Positions 19,173 through 32,143 are shown, counted from the stretch's first letter. The stretch: 64,000 nt of DNA from Pseudidiomarina salinarum (GCF_000753715.1 NZ_JPER01000006.1:62001-126000), one strand, 5' to 3'. Numbers and translations are program-made. The notes: a model not told the origin generated them from the sequence alone.

Positions 19173-19250
19173 CCCGCTGAAGCAGTTGTGGTAGGCTGCA
19201 CTTCGTCTGAAACTCGTTGAGAGTTGTCAATTAAAAGAGGAAGTTGCATC

Positions 19251-20462
19251 GTGAAAAAGCAGGTATTGCTGGGTTTGGTTGGCGCCTTAAGCCTGACCAC
19301 TGTTGCTGTTGCAGATGAACAAAAACCGCCTTATCAGGCGAGCGAACGAGCGCATGAACTGGCGCAGAAACATCTTATCATTGATACCCATATTGACGTT
19401 CCTTATCGTCTGAAAAAAGACTGGGAAGACGTCACCGTAGCCACCGAGCGTGGTGATTTCGATTACCCCCGCGCTAAAGCTGGCGGCCTCAATGTCCCGT
19501 TCATGTCGATTTATATCCCGGCTAATCTGGAGCAGACTCCGGGTGCGAGTTATCAGCTTGCCCATGAACTGATTGACAGTATGGAAGCTCTGGCCTGGCG
19601 TGCCCCCGATAAGTTCGCTATCGCGTATAGCGTCGATGACGTGATGACCCAGTATGAAAAAGGTTTGATTTCAATTGCAATGGGCATGGAAAACGGCTCG
19701 CCAATTGAAGGTGACCTGGATAACCTGACCACATTTTATAACCGTGGCATCCGCTACATTACCCTGGCGCATTCTGAATCCAACCACATCGCGGATTCGT
19801 CTTATGACATTCGTAAGCAGTGGAATGGTTTAAGCCCGTTTGGTAAAGAACTGGTCACCGCGATGAATAACATCGGCGTGATGGTCGATATCTCTCATGT
19901 TTCTGATGAGGCCTTCTGGCAGGCGCTGGAAGTCACTAACGTGCCGGTGATCGCATCGCATTCATCGTTACGTCAGTATACGCCTGGGTTTGAGCGTAAT
20001 ATGAGCGACGAAATGATTAAAGGCCTGGCTGAAAACGGTGGCGTCATCATGATTAACTTCGGTTCATCCTTCGTGACCCAGCAAGCGAACCGTTACAATG
20101 CCATGATTGCCAAGCAGGCCGAGAAGATTCGCGAAGAACTGGGTGCTGATTCAGAAGAAGCGAAAGCCCGCATCGCCACGTTACGGGCGAGCAACCCATA
20201 CCCTTACGCTACCCTTGAGCAGGTGCTTAATCATATTGACCACGTCGTGAAGCTGGTTGGTATCGACTATGTAGGCATAGGTTCTGACTACGATGGCGTT
20301 GGCGATTCGCTGCCAGTTGGCCTGAAAGATGTTTCAACCTATCCGAACCTGATTCAGGGACTGCTGGATCGTGGCTATAACGAAGCTGAGATCGAAAAGA
20401 TTCTGTATCAGAATCTGATACGCGTGTGGCGTGCTGCGGAAAACTACGCAGCCAACCACTAA
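19251..20462 (+). CDS. Exported membrane dipeptidase (peptidase M19)
   Basis: A 403-residue zinc dipeptidase of the renal-dipeptidase family. The GTG at 19251 follows an AGAGGAAG ribosome site and gives a signal peptide (VKKQVLLGLVGALSLTTVAVA); the frame extends upstream to a TTG that lacks such support. Metal-binding motifs are DTHIDVPYR, AMGMENG, TLAHSESN, VDISHVSD, ASHSSLR and GSDYDG. It is predicted to be periplasmic, cleaving dipeptides (possibly with D-residues). It stands alone before the S10 operon. Confidence 0.88.
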   Translation: MKKQVLLGLVGALSLTTVAVADEQKPPYQASERAHELAQKHLIIDTHIDVPYRLKKDWEDVTVATERGDFDYPRAKAGGLNVPFMSIYIPANLEQTPGASYQLAHELIDSMEALAWRAPDKFAIAYSVDDVMTQYEKGLISIAMGMENGSPIEGDLDNLTTFYNRGIRYITLAHSESNHIADSSYDIRKQWNGLSPFGKELVTAMNNIGVMVDISHVSDEAFWQALEVTNVPVIASHSSLRQYTPGFERNMSDEMIKGLAENGGVIMINFGSSFVTQQANRYNAMIAKQAEKIREELGADSEEAKARIATLRASNPYPYATLEQVLNHIDHVVKLVGIDYVGIGSDYDGVGDSLPVGLKDVSTYPNLIQGLLDRGYNEAEIEKILYQNLIRVWRAAENYAANH

Positions 20463-20487
20463 CCCGCGCTTTATCCTACCGAAACCG

Positions 20488-20515
20488 TTGACAAGTGGCC
20501 GCGAAAGCGTATAAT
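20488..20515 (+). promoter_or_regulatory. Sigma-70 promoter of the S10 operon
   Basis: Perfect TTGACA (20488-20493) and perfect TATAAT (20510-20515) with a 16-bp spacer lie about 190 bp before rpsJ, the usual length for an S10 leader. This is among the strongest-looking promoters in the window. Confidence 0.88.
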
Positions 20516-20522
20516 TCGCGGC

Positions 20523-21019
<497 letters not shown>

Positions 21020-21057
21020 GCGGGCAGTAATAGGATTACACACGAGAGGTTTTAACA

Positions 21058-21702
21058 ATGGCTATTGGTCTAGTCGGTCGTAAAGTAGGAATGACGCGTG
21101 TCTTCCAGGAAGACGGCGCTTCTGTACCTGTTACTGTGATTGAAGTGAATGCAAACCGTGTGACTCAGATTAAAACTGAGGAAACAGACGGGTATCGCGC
21201 GCTTCAAGTAACAGCAGGCGAGAAAAAAGCTAACCGCGTTACTAAACCACTTGCTGGTCACTTTGCGAAAGCTGGTGTAGAAGCAGGTCGGGGACTCTGG
21301 GAATTTCGCCTGGAGAACGGTGAAGGTGAAGATTATTCAGTTGGTTCTGAAATCACTGTAGAACTCTTCTCAGACACCAAAAAAGTAGACGTTACCGGCA
21401 CTTCGAAAGGTAAAGGTTTTCAAGGTGCTATCAAGCGCTGGAATTTCCGTACTCAGGACGCTACCCATGGTAACTCGCTGTCGCATCGTGCGCCGGGTTC
21501 TATCGGGCAGAACCAGTCTCCGGGTCGGGTTTTCAAGGGCAAAAAGATGGCAGGTCAGATGGGTAACAAGCAAATTACCGTGCAAACTCTAGAAGTAGTA
21601 CGTGTAGACGCAGAGCGTGGCTTGTTACTGATTCGTGGCGCTGTCCCTGGTGCTATTGGCGGCGATGTCATCATCAAGCCAGCAGTCAAGGCAAAGGCGT
21701 AA
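21058..21702 (+). CDS. rplC: 50S ribosomal protein L3
   Basis: A 214-residue L3 protein, an early assembly protein near the peptidyl-transferase centre. [20 protein letters not shown] opens the chain, and the long loop with [33 protein letters not shown] includes the glutamine normally methylated by PrmB. Confidence 0.99.
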   Translation: MAIGLVGRKVGMTRVFQEDGASVPVTVIEVNANRVTQIKTEETDGYRALQVTAGEKKANRVTKPLAGHFAKAGVEAGRGLWEFRLENGEGEDYSVGSEITVELFSDTKKVDVTGTSKGKGFQGAIKRWNFRTQDATHGNSLSHRAPGSIGQNQSPGRVFKGKKMAGQMGNKQITVQTLEVVRVDAERGLLLIRGAVPGAIGGDVIIKPAVKAKA

Positions 21703-21720
21703 CGTCTGAGGAGAATGGTG

Positions 21721-22326
21721 ATGGAATTAACATTTAAAGACGCAACAGGCGCTCTTGAGGTTTCCGAAGCTACCTTTGGACGTGAGTTCAATGAAGCCTT
21801 GGTTCATCAGGTAGTAGTCGCTTATGCAGCAGGCGCCCGTCAGGGAAGCCGTGCACAAAAGACGCGTTCTGAAGTATCTGGCGGCGGCAAAAAGCCGTGG
21901 CGCCAAAAAGGTACTGGTCGTGCCCGTGCTGGTACGATTCGTAGCCCAATCTGGCGTAGTGGTGGTGTAACTTTCGCAGCGAAACCACAAAACCACGCAC
22001 AGAAAGTAAACAAGAAAATGTATCGGGGTGCTTTGAAAAGCATTTTGTCAGAATTGGTTCGTCAGGACCGTCTGATCGTTGTTGAGAGCTTCGGTGTTGA
22101 CTCACCTAAGACGAAAGAGCTGGCCAGCAAACTGAAGTCTATGGATCTGAACGACGTTCTGATCGTGACTAAAGATGTTGATGAGAACCTGTTCCTGTCA
22201 TCGCGTAACCTGCACAAGGTTGACGTTCGTGACGTACAGGGTATCGACCCGGTTAGTCTGATTGCTTTTGACAAGGTTCTGATGACTGCTGAAGCAGTGA
22301 AGCAACTTGAGGAGGTATTGTCATGA
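21721..22326 (+). CDS. rplD: 50S ribosomal protein L4
   Basis: A 201-residue L4 protein lining the exit tunnel and the expected autoregulator of this operon. I chose the ATG at 21721 ([16 protein letters not shown]), because the AGGAG at 21709-21713 is 7 nt from it but only 1 nt from the in-frame ATG at 21715. [29 protein letters not shown] forms the tunnel loop. Confidence 0.98.
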   Translation: MELTFKDATGALEVSEATFGREFNEALVHQVVVAYAAGARQGSRAQKTRSEVSGGGKKPWRQKGTGRARAGTIRSPIWRSGGVTFAAKPQNHAQKVNKKMYRGALKSILSELVRQDRLIVVESFGVDSPKTKELASKLKSMDLNDVLIVTKDVDENLFLSSRNLHKVDVRDVQGIDPVSLIAFDKVLMTAEAVKQLEEVLS

Positions 22327-22625
22327 TGCGCGAAGAACGTTTGCTCCAAGTGATTCTTGCCCCTCACGTTTCTGAAAAGTCGACTATGACTGCAGAAAAC
22401 ATGAACACCGTGGTGTTCAAAGTTGCAACGAATGCCAAGAAATCTGAAATTAAAGCAGCCGTTGAAAAGCTGTTTGAAGTTGAAGTTGAAGGCGTTCGTA
22501 CTGTGAACGTAAAAGGCAAAACCAAACGTACCGGCCAGCGCTTCGGTAAGCGCAGCGACTGGAAAAAAGCGTATGTCACCCTGAAAGAAGGTGCGGACAT
22601 CGACTTCGTCGGCGGCGCTGAGTAA
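22323..22625 (+). CDS. rplW: 50S ribosomal protein L23
   Basis: A 100-residue L23 protein at the tunnel exit, a docking site for trigger factor and SRP. It reads [21 protein letters not shown] and ends DIDFVGGAE, like E. coli. It overlaps rplD by 4 nt (ATGA). Confidence 0.98.
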   Translation: MMREERLLQVILAPHVSEKSTMTAENMNTVVFKVATNAKKSEIKAAVEKLFEVEVEGVRTVNVKGKTKRTGQRFGKRSDWKKAYVTLKEGADIDFVGGAE

Positions 22626-22639
22626 CAGGAGGAATTCAC

Positions 22640-23464
22640 ATGGCATTAGTTAAGTGTAAGCCTACGTCTCCAGGTCGTCGCCACCTAGTTAAAGTGGTTA
22701 ACGAAGACCTATACAAAGGCAAGCCTTATGCCCCGTTGCTGGATAAAAACAGCAAGAACGGTGGTCGTAACAATAACGGTCGCATTACAGTGCGCCATAT
22801 CGGCGGTGGTCATAAGCATCACTACCGGATGGTTGACTTTAAACGTGACAAAGACAACATCCCGGCAAAAGTTGAGCGTCTGGAATATGATCCAAACCGT
22901 TCAGCTAACATCGCTCTGGTTCTGTACGCAGACGGCGAGCGTCGTTACATTCTTGCCCCTAAAGGCATGAAAGCCGGTGATAAGATCCAGTCAGGTTCAG
23001 AAGCACCAATTAAAGCAGGTAACTGCTTACCACTGCGTAATATCCCAGTGGGTGCAACTGTTCACGCGATTGAAATGAAACCTGGTAAAGGCGCTCAGCT
23101 GGCTCGTTCAGCCGGTGCTTATGCTCAGATTCTGGCACGCGATGGCGCGTACGTTACTTTACGTCTGCGTTCTGGTGAAGTGCGTCGGGTTCAATCCGAA
23201 GGCCGTGCAACCATCGGTGAAGTAGGCAACGCAGAACATATGCTGCGTCAACTGGGTAAAGCTGGTGCAGTGCGCTGGCGTGGTGTTCGTCCTACCGTCC
23301 GCGGTGTGGCCATGAACCCAGTTGATCACCCACACGGTGGTGGTGAAGGTCGTACTTCAGGTGGTCGTCATCCGGTTACTCCTTGGGGTACACCGACTAA
23401 GGGTTACAAGACCCGTAAGAACAAGCGTACTGATAAATTCATCGTACGTCGTCGCAACAAATAA
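22640..23464 (+). CDS. rplB: 50S ribosomal protein L2
   Basis: A 274-residue L2 protein essential for subunit joining and peptidyl transfer. The C-terminal signature [20 protein letters not shown] is intact, including the conserved histidine. The AGGAGG-like ribosome site is strong. Confidence 0.99.
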   Translation: MALVKCKPTSPGRRHLVKVVNEDLYKGKPYAPLLDKNSKNGGRNNNGRITVRHIGGGHKHHYRMVDFKRDKDNIPAKVERLEYDPNRSANIALVLYADGERRYILAPKGMKAGDKIQSGSEAPIKAGNCLPLRNIPVGATVHAIEMKPGKGAQLARSAGAYAQILARDGAYVTLRLRSGEVRRVQSEGRATIGEVGNAEHMLRQLGKAGAVRWRGVRPTVRGVAMNPVDHPHGGGEGRTSGGRHPVTPWGTPTKGYKTRKNKRTDKFIVRRRNK

Positions 23465-23480
23465 GAGTTGAGGATTAAAC

Positions 23481-23759
23481 ATGCCACGTTCTCTTAAAAA
23501 AGGTCCATTTATCGACCTTCACCTATTGAATAAGGTGGAGAAAGCGTTGGAAGCCGGGGACAAAAAGCCAATTAAAACCTGGTCCCGTCGTTCAATGATT
23601 ATCCCTGATATGATCGGCTTAACTATCGCTGTTCATAACGGTCGCCAACACGTGCCAGTTTTCGTTTCTGACGAAATGATTGGTCACAAGTTAGGCGAAT
23701 TTGCACCAACCCGCACTTATCGTGGCCACGCCGCTGATAAGAAAGCGAAGAAACGGTAA
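23481..23759 (+). CDS. rpsS: 30S ribosomal protein S19
   Basis: A 92-residue S19 protein of the 30S head. [20 protein letters not shown] and the C-terminal [22 protein letters not shown] are diagnostic. Confidence 0.99.
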   Translation: MPRSLKKGPFIDLHLLNKVEKALEAGDKKPIKTWSRRSMIIPDMIGLTIAVHNGRQHVPVFVSDEMIGHKLGEFAPTRTYRGHAADKKAKKR

Positions 23760-23771
23760 GGGAGACAAAAG

Positions 23772-24104
23772 ATGGAAGCTATTGCTATTCACAAGTTTGC
23801 CCGCCTGTCTCCGCAAAAAGGCCGGTTGGTTGCTGACCAGATTCGCGGTTTACCAGTAGCGAAAGCTCTGGATATTCTGAACTACAGCCCGAAAGACGCA
23901 GCTGGTCTGCTGAAAAAGGTGCTGGAATCAGCTATCGCGAATGCTGAACACAACGAAGGTGCCGACATTGACGAGCTTAAAATCGCTAAAATCATGATAG
24001 ACGAAGGTCCAACCATGAAGCGTATTAAGCCTCGTGCTAAAGGTCGTGCTGATCGTATCTTGAAGCGTACCAGCCACATTACTGTGGTTGTATCAGATAG
24101 CTAG
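23772..24104 (+). CDS. rplV: 50S ribosomal protein L22
   Basis: A 110-residue L22 protein whose beta-hairpin reaches into the exit tunnel. [21 protein letters not shown] and [29 protein letters not shown] are canonical. Confidence 0.99.
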   Translation: MEAIAIHKFARLSPQKGRLVADQIRGLPVAKALDILNYSPKDAAGLLKKVLESAIANAEHNEGADIDELKIAKIMIDEGPTMKRIKPRAKGRADRILKRTSHITVVVSDS

Positions 24105-24114
24105 GAGATAAGTT

Positions 24115-24801
24115 ATGGGTCAGAAAGTACATCCTAATGGTATTCGCCTAGGTATCACCAAACCATGGAATGCAACCTGGTTCGCGAATACAAAAGATTT
24201 TGCCGATAACCTGCACAGCGATCACCTGGTTCGCAAGATGCTGAAGAAGGAACTGAGCAATGCATCAGTTTCCCGAATCGTCATCGAGCGTCCAGCGAAA
24301 AGCATCCGGGTTACCATTCACACTGCACGCCCAGGCGTGGTGATTGGTAAGAAAGGTGAAGATGTTGAGAAACTGCGTCAGGCAATTTCAAAACTGACTG
24401 GCGTGCCAGCTCAGATCAACATCTCAGAAGTGCGTAAGCCAGAACTGGACGCACAACTGGTTGCTGAAAATATCGCGGGTCAGCTGGAGCGTCGTGTTAT
24501 GTTCCGTCGCGCTATGAAGCGTGCGGTACAGAACGCCATGCGCCTTGGCGCCCAGGGTATCAAAGTAGAAGTCAGCGGTCGTTTAGGCGGCGCCGAAATC
24601 GCACGTACCGAATGGTATCGTGAAGGACGCGTTCCTCTGCACACTTTGCGTGCGGATATCGACTATGCAACAGCAGAAGCAGGCACTACGTACGGTATCA
24701 TCGGTGTTAAGGTCTGGGTTTTCCGTGGTGAAGTTCTCGGTGGCATGCCTGTCGAAGAAAAACCAGCGGCTCCAGCAAAACGCCCTAAAGGCCGTAAGTA
24801 A
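24115..24801 (+). CDS. rpsC: 30S ribosomal protein S3
   Basis: A 228-residue S3 protein at the mRNA entry channel. It begins [22 protein letters not shown]; the KH domain carries [14 protein letters not shown], and the C-terminal domain carries the [28 protein letters not shown] signature. Confidence 0.99.
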   Translation: MGQKVHPNGIRLGITKPWNATWFANTKDFADNLHSDHLVRKMLKKELSNASVSRIVIERPAKSIRVTIHTARPGVVIGKKGEDVEKLRQAISKLTGVPAQINISEVRKPELDAQLVAENIAGQLERRVMFRRAMKRAVQNAMRLGAQGIKVEVSGRLGGAEIARTEWYREGRVPLHTLRADIDYATAEAGTTYGIIGVKVWVFRGEVLGGMPVEEKPAAPAKRPKGRK

Positions 24802-24812
24802 GGAGAGACTAA

Positions 24813-25226
24813 ATGTTACAACCAAAGCGTACAAAATTCCGTAAGGTACATAAAGGCCGTAATCGTGGCCTCGCGCAAGCAGGTAACAAAGTCAGCTTCG
24901 GTACTTTCGGTCTGAAAGCAATTGACCGTGGTCGTATGACTGCACGTCAAATCGAAGCGGCTCGTCGTGCTATGACGCGTCACGTAAAACGTCAGGGTAA
25001 AATTTGGATCCGCGTATTCCCTGACAAGCCTATTACACAGAAGCCTCTTGAAGTGCGGATGGGTAAAGGTAAAGGTAACGTGGAATACTGGGTAGCTCAG
25101 ATTCAGCCAGGTCGTGTCCTGTATGAAATCGACGGTGTATCAGAAGAGCTGGCACGTGAAGCCTTCACTCTTGCTGCACGTAAGCTGCCATTCAAAACCA
25201 TCTTTGTATCCCGGACGGTGATGTAA
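24813..25226 (+). CDS. rplP: 50S ribosomal protein L16
   Basis: A 137-residue L16 protein that helps position tRNA in the A site. [21 protein letters not shown] and [32 protein letters not shown] (which includes the arginine hydroxylated by RoxA in E. coli) are clear. It overlaps rpmC by one base (TAATG). Confidence 0.99.
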   Translation: MLQPKRTKFRKVHKGRNRGLAQAGNKVSFGTFGLKAIDRGRMTARQIEAARRAMTRHVKRQGKIWIRVFPDKPITQKPLEVRMGKGKGNVEYWVAQIQPGRVLYEIDGVSEELAREAFTLAARKLPFKTIFVSRTVM

Positions 25227-25417
25227 TGAAAGCGAACGAACTGAAAGATAAAACCGTTGAGCAGCTGCAAGAAGAGTTGTTGGGTTTGCGTCGTGAGCAG
25301 TTTAACTATCGCATGCAAGCGGCAACTGGTCAGCTGAATCAAACTCACATGTTGAAGCAAGTGCGTCGTAATATCGCACGTGTGAAAACAATTCTGAATG
25401 ACAAGGCGGGTGCGTAA
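25226..25417 (+). CDS. rpmC: 50S ribosomal protein L29
   Basis: A 63-residue helical hairpin protein near the tunnel exit ([20 protein letters not shown]). It overlaps both neighbours by one base through TAATG junctions, indicating tight coupling. Confidence 0.98.
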   Translation: MKANELKDKTVEQLQEELLGLRREQFNYRMQAATGQLNQTHMLKQVRRNIARVKTILNDKAGA

Positions 25418-25680
25418 TGAGTCAAGAGAAGCGTATACGTACTCTGCAAGGTCGTGTGACCAGTGACAAGATGGATAAATCTATCACTGTTGCGGTTGAG
25501 CGTCGGGTTAAACACCCTGTGTACGGTAAGTACATTACCCGTACCACAAAACTGCACGCACATGACGAAGAAAATCAGTGCAAGATGGGCGATACCGTGA
25601 TTATTCGCGAAACGCGTCCACTGTCTAAGACCAAGTCTTGGGCTCTGGTTGAAATTGTAGAGCGCGCAGAAGTCATTTAA
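25417..25680 (+). CDS. rpsQ: 30S ribosomal protein S17
   Basis: An 87-residue OB-fold primary rRNA-binding protein. [33 protein letters not shown] is canonical. It is the last gene here; the spc operon genes (rplN, rplX, rplE...) that often follow directly are absent. Confidence 0.99.
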   Translation: MSQEKRIRTLQGRVTSDKMDKSITVAVERRVKHPVYGKYITRTTKLHAHDEENQCKMGDTVIIRETRPLSKTKSWALVEIVERAEVI

Positions 25681-25696
25681 TTACTGACTGACAGAC

Positions 25697-25729
25697 AAAC
25701 GGCTCCCATTACGGGAGCCGTTTTTTTTT
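25697..25729 (+). terminator. Rho-independent terminator closing the S10 operon
   Basis: An 8-bp GC-rich stem (CGGCTCCC/GGGAGCCG), extended by AAA/TTT, encloses ATTAC and is followed by nine T residues. It begins 17 nt after rpsQ and should stop nearly all transcription. Confidence 0.95.
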
Positions 25730-25810
25730 GCGATTTTTTTTGTCCGTAAATTAGCGAAATTCTGAATATTTTCTATACTTCGTTGAAATATTAATAAAAA
25801 AGAGGACAGC

Positions 25811-27781
25811 ATGGAGCAAAAACAAGATCAAGCTCGACTGAATCCCGCAGTATTCTACCCGGCAGCAGGGTTAATTGTTGTTATCCTGCTTTTTGCCGCT
25901 ATCTTGCCCGAAGTCGCTGATAGCTGGTTCCAGACCTTACAAGGCGCAATTATTACCAATGCCAGCTGGTTCTACGTGCTGGCCGTGGCGCTGATTTTGC
26001 TGGTCGTGGTTTATCTGGGCTTTTCACGATTCGGTAGCATCAAACTTGGGCCTGACCATTCGGTCCCCGATTATTCAAAGCTGACCTGGTTTTCGATGCT
26101 GTTTTCGGCGGGTATGGGTATTGGCCTGATGTTTTTCGGTGTGGCCGAACCCGTAATGCATTACCTGGATCCACCAGTAGCCGAAACCGGCACCGTCGAA
26201 GCCGCCCGGGCGGCAATGAACCTGACGTTCTTCCACTGGGGTCTGCATGCCTGGGCTATCTATGCCATTGTTGCTTTAATCCTGGCCTTTTTTGCCTATC
26301 GTCACGGGTTGCCGCTGACCATGCGCTCCGCGTTATTCCCTATTATCGGTAACCGGATTTATGGCCCGATTGGCCATGCGGTCGATATTTTTGCGGTCAT
26401 AGGTACTGTATTTGGCGTGGCGACCTCCCTCGGGTACGGTGTCACCCAAATTAATGCAGGTATTAACTATCTGTTCGACGTACCCATTACCACGACGGTT
26501 CAGGTGATGCTAATTGTCGGGGTAACCCTGTTGGCTATCATCTCAGTCACGACTGGTCTGGATAAAGGCATCCGCCGTTTATCCGAGCTCAATATGGGCC
26601 TGGCGGTATTGCTATTGCTCTTTGTGCTGTTACTGGGGCCAACGGTGTTTCTGCTGCAAGCCTTCGTGCAGAATACGGGGTCCTATATTTCGAGTATTGT
26701 CGGTAATACCTTCAATCTGTTTGCCTACGAAAAAACCGACTGGATTGGCGGTTGGACGGTATTCTACTGGGGCTGGTGGTTAAGCTGGGCACCTTTTGTC
26801 GGGCTATTTATTGCCCGGGTATCACGTGGCCGTACTATCGGCGAATTCGTCGCCGGTGTATTACTTATTCCGGCTGGCTTTACCATGATGTGGATGACTT
26901 TCTTTGGTAATACCGCCATCGATCTCATCATGAATCAGGGCGCTGACCGCCTTGCTGAGCTGGTCCAAAGTGATGTATCCGTGGCGCTGTTTGCCTTCCT
27001 CGAGGCCTTCCCGTTTAGTTCGGTGCTGTCGATGATTGCTACCCTGATGGTGGTGGTGTTTTTTGTTACCTCATCGGACTCCGGTTCCATGGTAGTCGAC
27101 ATGCTGTGTTCGAATGGTCGCGATGACACGCCAGTCTGGCAACGTATATTCTGGGCCGGTGGTGAGGGCGTAGTCGCTATCGTACTGCTTTTAGCCGGCG
27201 GCTTAGGCGCACTGCAGACCATGACGATCGCTGCTGCATTGCCGTTCACTATTGTGCTGCTAGTTGCCACTTACGGGCTGATTAAGGCGTTGCGCATTGA
27301 TGTACACAAACGCGACACGCTGCAAAACAGTGCCTTGCTGACTACCGGCAGCAGTTCCAAAAACTGGCGGGATCGCTTAAATAATATTGTCGACTTCCCG
27401 ACCCGTGAGGTAGGCCAGCGGTTCCTCGATAAAGTGGTGTTACCTGCTTATAAGGAAGTCGCCGCAGAGATGCGTGAGAAAGGCCTGACCGTGGAAGTTA
27501 TCACGGAGACCGAAGGCCAGGTTATCTATCGCGTTATTCATGGCGATGAAATTGACTTCGTCTACAGCGTACAACTGGCAGGGCATATTCGCCCGGCATT
27601 TGTTGAAGGCGAAAGCCATGTCGAGAATGTTGCTGAGGAAGAGAAATATTATCGCGCTGAGGTGCACTTACGCGAAGGCGGACAGGACTACGATATTCTG
27701 GGCTGGTCACGCGAAGCTGTTATCGGCGACATCATCGACCACTATCATAAGCACATGCATTTTCTGCATATTCTGCGGTAA
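25811..27781 (+). CDS. BCCT family betaine/choline/carnitine transporter
   Basis: A 656-residue, 12-helix secondary carrier for quaternary-amine osmolytes such as glycine betaine or choline. The LeuT-fold core has SAGMGIGLMFFGVAEPVMHY (glycine-rich segment 3) and the aromatic box region FYWGWWLSWAPFVGLFIARVSRGRT. A long cytoplasmic C-terminal domain (~510-656) resembles that of BetT-type carriers and may be regulatory. The GMGIG motif resembles Na+-coupled BetP, so coupling is uncertain. Only a weak promoter is visible (TTAGCG, 17 bp, TATACT at 25774). A porin-like gene follows 11 nt later. Confidence 0.93.
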   Translation: MEQKQDQARLNPAVFYPAAGLIVVILLFAAILPEVADSWFQTLQGAIITNASWFYVLAVALILLVVVYLGFSRFGSIKLGPDHSVPDYSKLTWFSMLFSAGMGIGLMFFGVAEPVMHYLDPPVAETGTVEAARAAMNLTFFHWGLHAWAIYAIVALILAFFAYRHGLPLTMRSALFPIIGNRIYGPIGHAVDIFAVIGTVFGVATSLGYGVTQINAGINYLFDVPITTTVQVMLIVGVTLLAIISVTTGLDKGIRRLSELNMGLAVLLLLFVLLLGPTVFLLQAFVQNTGSYISSIVGNTFNLFAYEKTDWIGGWTVFYWGWWLSWAPFVGLFIARVSRGRTIGEFVAGVLLIPAGFTMMWMTFFGNTAIDLIMNQGADRLAELVQSDVSVALFAFLEAFPFSSVLSMIATLMVVVFFVTSSDSGSMVVDMLCSNGRDDTPVWQRIFWAGGEGVVAIVLLLAGGLGALQTMTIAAALPFTIVLLVATYGLIKALRIDVHKRDTLQNSALLTTGSSSKNWRDRLNNIVDFPTREVGQRFLDKVVLPAYKEVAAEMREKGLTVEVITETEGQVIYRVIHGDEIDFVYSVQLAGHIRPAFVEGESHVENVAEEEKYYRAEVHLREGGQDYDILGWSREAVIGDIIDHYHKHMHFLHILR

Positions 27782-27792
27782 TCGGAGGTGAC

Positions 27793-29187
27793 ATGAAGAT
27801 TCATACTTTAGCTCTTTGCGTGGCAGCCAGTTTAACTGTGCCCGCCATGGCACAGGAATCGTCTGATAAGCCAGTTTCCGCAGCAGAGGTGCATGCGTTG
27901 CTGGAGCAGGTTGAGGCATTGCAACAACGGGTGGCGGAACTCGAAGCCCGGGCACTGGCCGCCGAAGAGCGCGATCAGGCGCAGGCAGATCAGCAAATAG
28001 TAGTACAAGATAGTGGTGATGGGCCTCCGGCGGAGGTCACTACCCTATCGCGGCGGGAAATCAACAGCGCTGCATTGGCAGCGCGGGTGGATAAGCTCGA
28101 ACAGGATCTTGAGACCGCAGAAAACGCTCCGATCAATATCGGCGGGGCGGTTCGTACCCAGTACGTCTGGCAAGATTATAATGAAGGCAATAAAGATCGT
28201 GGCGGTGATTTTGATTTCGACCTGTTACGGCTGGATTATTCAGGCTCAATCGGTGACGTGATTTTATCTGCGCAATACCGCTGGTTCGAGTATATGGAAG
28301 CCGTTCAGCATGCCTGGGTTGGTTATAACTTTAACGAACAGTGGCAGGGCCAGGTAGGGATTACCACAGTGCCATTCGGTACTATGCCGTACAACTCAAA
28401 CAACTATTTTTTCAGTTCGAATTTCTATATCGGCTTAGAAGACGATCATGATACCGGCCTTAAGATGTTATATCGCACCGACGACTGGGATCTTGATATC
28501 GCCTTCTTCAAAAACGATGAGCAGGGTGGTGTAGACGGCGCGGTGCGTAACCGTACTGACCGTTATGCCTATGACCCGCTGGGCGTCCGCTTAGACGGCG
28601 AAGGTATTTACGCTGAACCATCACTGGCTGTTGCGGAGTCCAATAGCTGGGCGTTACGTGGCGCCCGCAAGTTTAATCTGGGCGAAGAACAGAGTGCGGA
28701 GCTTGGCTTGTCAGGCCAGTGGGGCAGTATGCACGATGGCCAGGATGACGTTGGTGACCGCACGGCATGGGCCGCCCATGGCGTCTACAATATCGACCGC
28801 TGGACCTTTATGGGCCAGGTGGCGCAGTATGATTATGATATGGATATGGCCAATGACGGAATCGTCGTGGGCGCCTATGCCTACTACGATACCATCCCTT
28901 CAGAAGCCACTATGTATACCGCTAATGTGGCCTACAGCATGCCGGTACAAATTGGGCCGGTCAGTAACCTGACATTCTACAATGACTTCAGCCTGATGAC
29001 CGATAAGCGCGGTTACGATGAAGACACCATGATGAATGTCTTGGGCATGGCGGTTACCGCCGGTGGTCTGTATACCTATTTTGATCTGGTCACCGCGCGC
29101 AATCAGCCGTTCATTGGCGGGTCTATGGTTGGTGAGTCGGAAGAAACCAATACCCGGTTCAATATTAATATTGGCTATTACTTCTGA
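27793..29187 (+). CDS. Outer-membrane beta-barrel porin with N-terminal coiled coil
   Basis: A 464-residue protein with a signal peptide (~1-20, ending AMAQ). A coiled-coil stretch (~30-60, LLEQVEALQQRVAELEARALAAEE) and a second short heptad region precede a barrel of alternating strands with many aromatic residues, ending IGYYF with the terminal phenylalanine of outer-membrane proteins. It resembles phosphate-selective or carbohydrate porins with trimerising coiled coils. It is 11 nt downstream of the BCCT gene, so it may bring the osmolyte across the outer membrane; that role is inferred. Confidence 0.8.
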   Translation: MKIHTLALCVAASLTVPAMAQESSDKPVSAAEVHALLEQVEALQQRVAELEARALAAEERDQAQADQQIVVQDSGDGPPAEVTTLSRREINSAALAARVDKLEQDLETAENAPINIGGAVRTQYVWQDYNEGNKDRGGDFDFDLLRLDYSGSIGDVILSAQYRWFEYMEAVQHAWVGYNFNEQWQGQVGITTVPFGTMPYNSNNYFFSSNFYIGLEDDHDTGLKMLYRTDDWDLDIAFFKNDEQGGVDGAVRNRTDRYAYDPLGVRLDGEGIYAEPSLAVAESNSWALRGARKFNLGEEQSAELGLSGQWGSMHDGQDDVGDRTAWAAHGVYNIDRWTFMGQVAQYDYDMDMANDGIVVGAYAYYDTIPSEATMYTANVAYSMPVQIGPVSNLTFYNDFSLMTDKRGYDEDTMMNVLGMAVTAGGLYTYFDLVTARNQPFIGGSMVGESEETNTRFNINIGYYF

Positions 29188-29220
29188 TCGGGCTACTTGT
29201 CGGTTGTGACTGAAACAAGT

Positions 29221-31283
<2,063 letters not shown>

Positions 31284-31289
31284 TTAACG

Positions 31290-32114
31290 GTGTCTGAAGT
31301 TTACGATCTGCATTGTCACAGTAATTTTTCTGACGGCGCGCTCAGCCCAACCGACTTGGTGCTGCGCGCTGCAGAAAAAGGTGTGACCCATCTGGCTATC
31401 ACGGATCATGACACTATTGCCGGGTTACCCGAGGCGCGCCATGCCATCACAGAACATAAGTTACCGTTGCGGTTAATTAATGGCGTGGAGCTGACCTGTC
31501 GCTGGCAGCAGCACGAGATTCATGTCGTGGGTCTGAACATGGACACCAGTCATCCGGCTATTATTGATCTGCTGGCTGAGCAACAGCAGCGGCGGCGCGA
31601 CCGTTATGCTGCTATGGTCGCTAAGCTGCAACGGGCGGGCATTGAAGTACAGCCACCACTGGCGCAGGAACTCACCATGCCAACCCGCAAGCATCTCGCC
31701 GATGCGCTGGTGGAGCAGGGCTGGGTTTCGTCCTTTGAAACGGCTTTTCGCCGTTACTTAGGTAAAGGCCAGCAAGCTTATATCGCCGCTGAGTGGTGTG
31801 AGCTGGAAACTGCTGCCAGCGTATTGCAGCAGGCAGGAGGTGTGGCCGTACTGGCTCACCCGCATGCCTATCAGCTCAGCAACAAATGGCTGCGCAGGTT
31901 ACTGCAGGCCGGTAAATCCCTTGGTCTTGACGGTGTCGAGGTAGCGATTGGCCAGCAACCGCCGGGGCAACGGGAAGCGCTGGCGACCTTTGCCTGTGAG
32001 ATTGGCTTAAAAGCTTCTGTGGGCTCTGATTTCCATGCCCCTAAGCCATGGCGTGAATTGGGCAAAAACCTTTGTCTGCCTGCCGCCTGTGTGCCAATAT
32101 GGAGCGATTGGTAA
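31290..32114 (+). CDS. rnm: PHP-domain 5'-3' exoribonuclease (RNase AM / YciV)
   Basis: A 274-residue PHP phosphoesterase. The metal motifs are DLHCHSNFSDG (~6-16), ITDHDTIAG, the HEIHVVGLN block, LAHPHAY and GSDFHAP. In E. coli this enzyme trims rRNA 5' ends and removes phosphate from 3',5'-nucleoside bisphosphates. It starts with GTG 6 nt after fadH and is followed by yciO, the same pair as in E. coli. Confidence 0.9.
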   Translation: MSEVYDLHCHSNFSDGALSPTDLVLRAAEKGVTHLAITDHDTIAGLPEARHAITEHKLPLRLINGVELTCRWQQHEIHVVGLNMDTSHPAIIDLLAEQQQRRRDRYAAMVAKLQRAGIEVQPPLAQELTMPTRKHLADALVEQGWVSSFETAFRRYLGKGQQAYIAAEWCELETAASVLQQAGGVAVLAHPHAYQLSNKWLRRLLQAGKSLGLDGVEVAIGQQPPGQREALATFACEIGLKASVGSDFHAPKPWRELGKNLCLPAACVPIWSDW

Positions 32115-32143
32115 GCCATTAAGGAAAGGGTAGAACAAAGACT

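Noticed and set aside
22062-22646. 194-codon reverse-strand frame over rplD/rplW
   Set aside because: Antisense to ribosomal-protein genes with strong codon bias; such shadows are common there.
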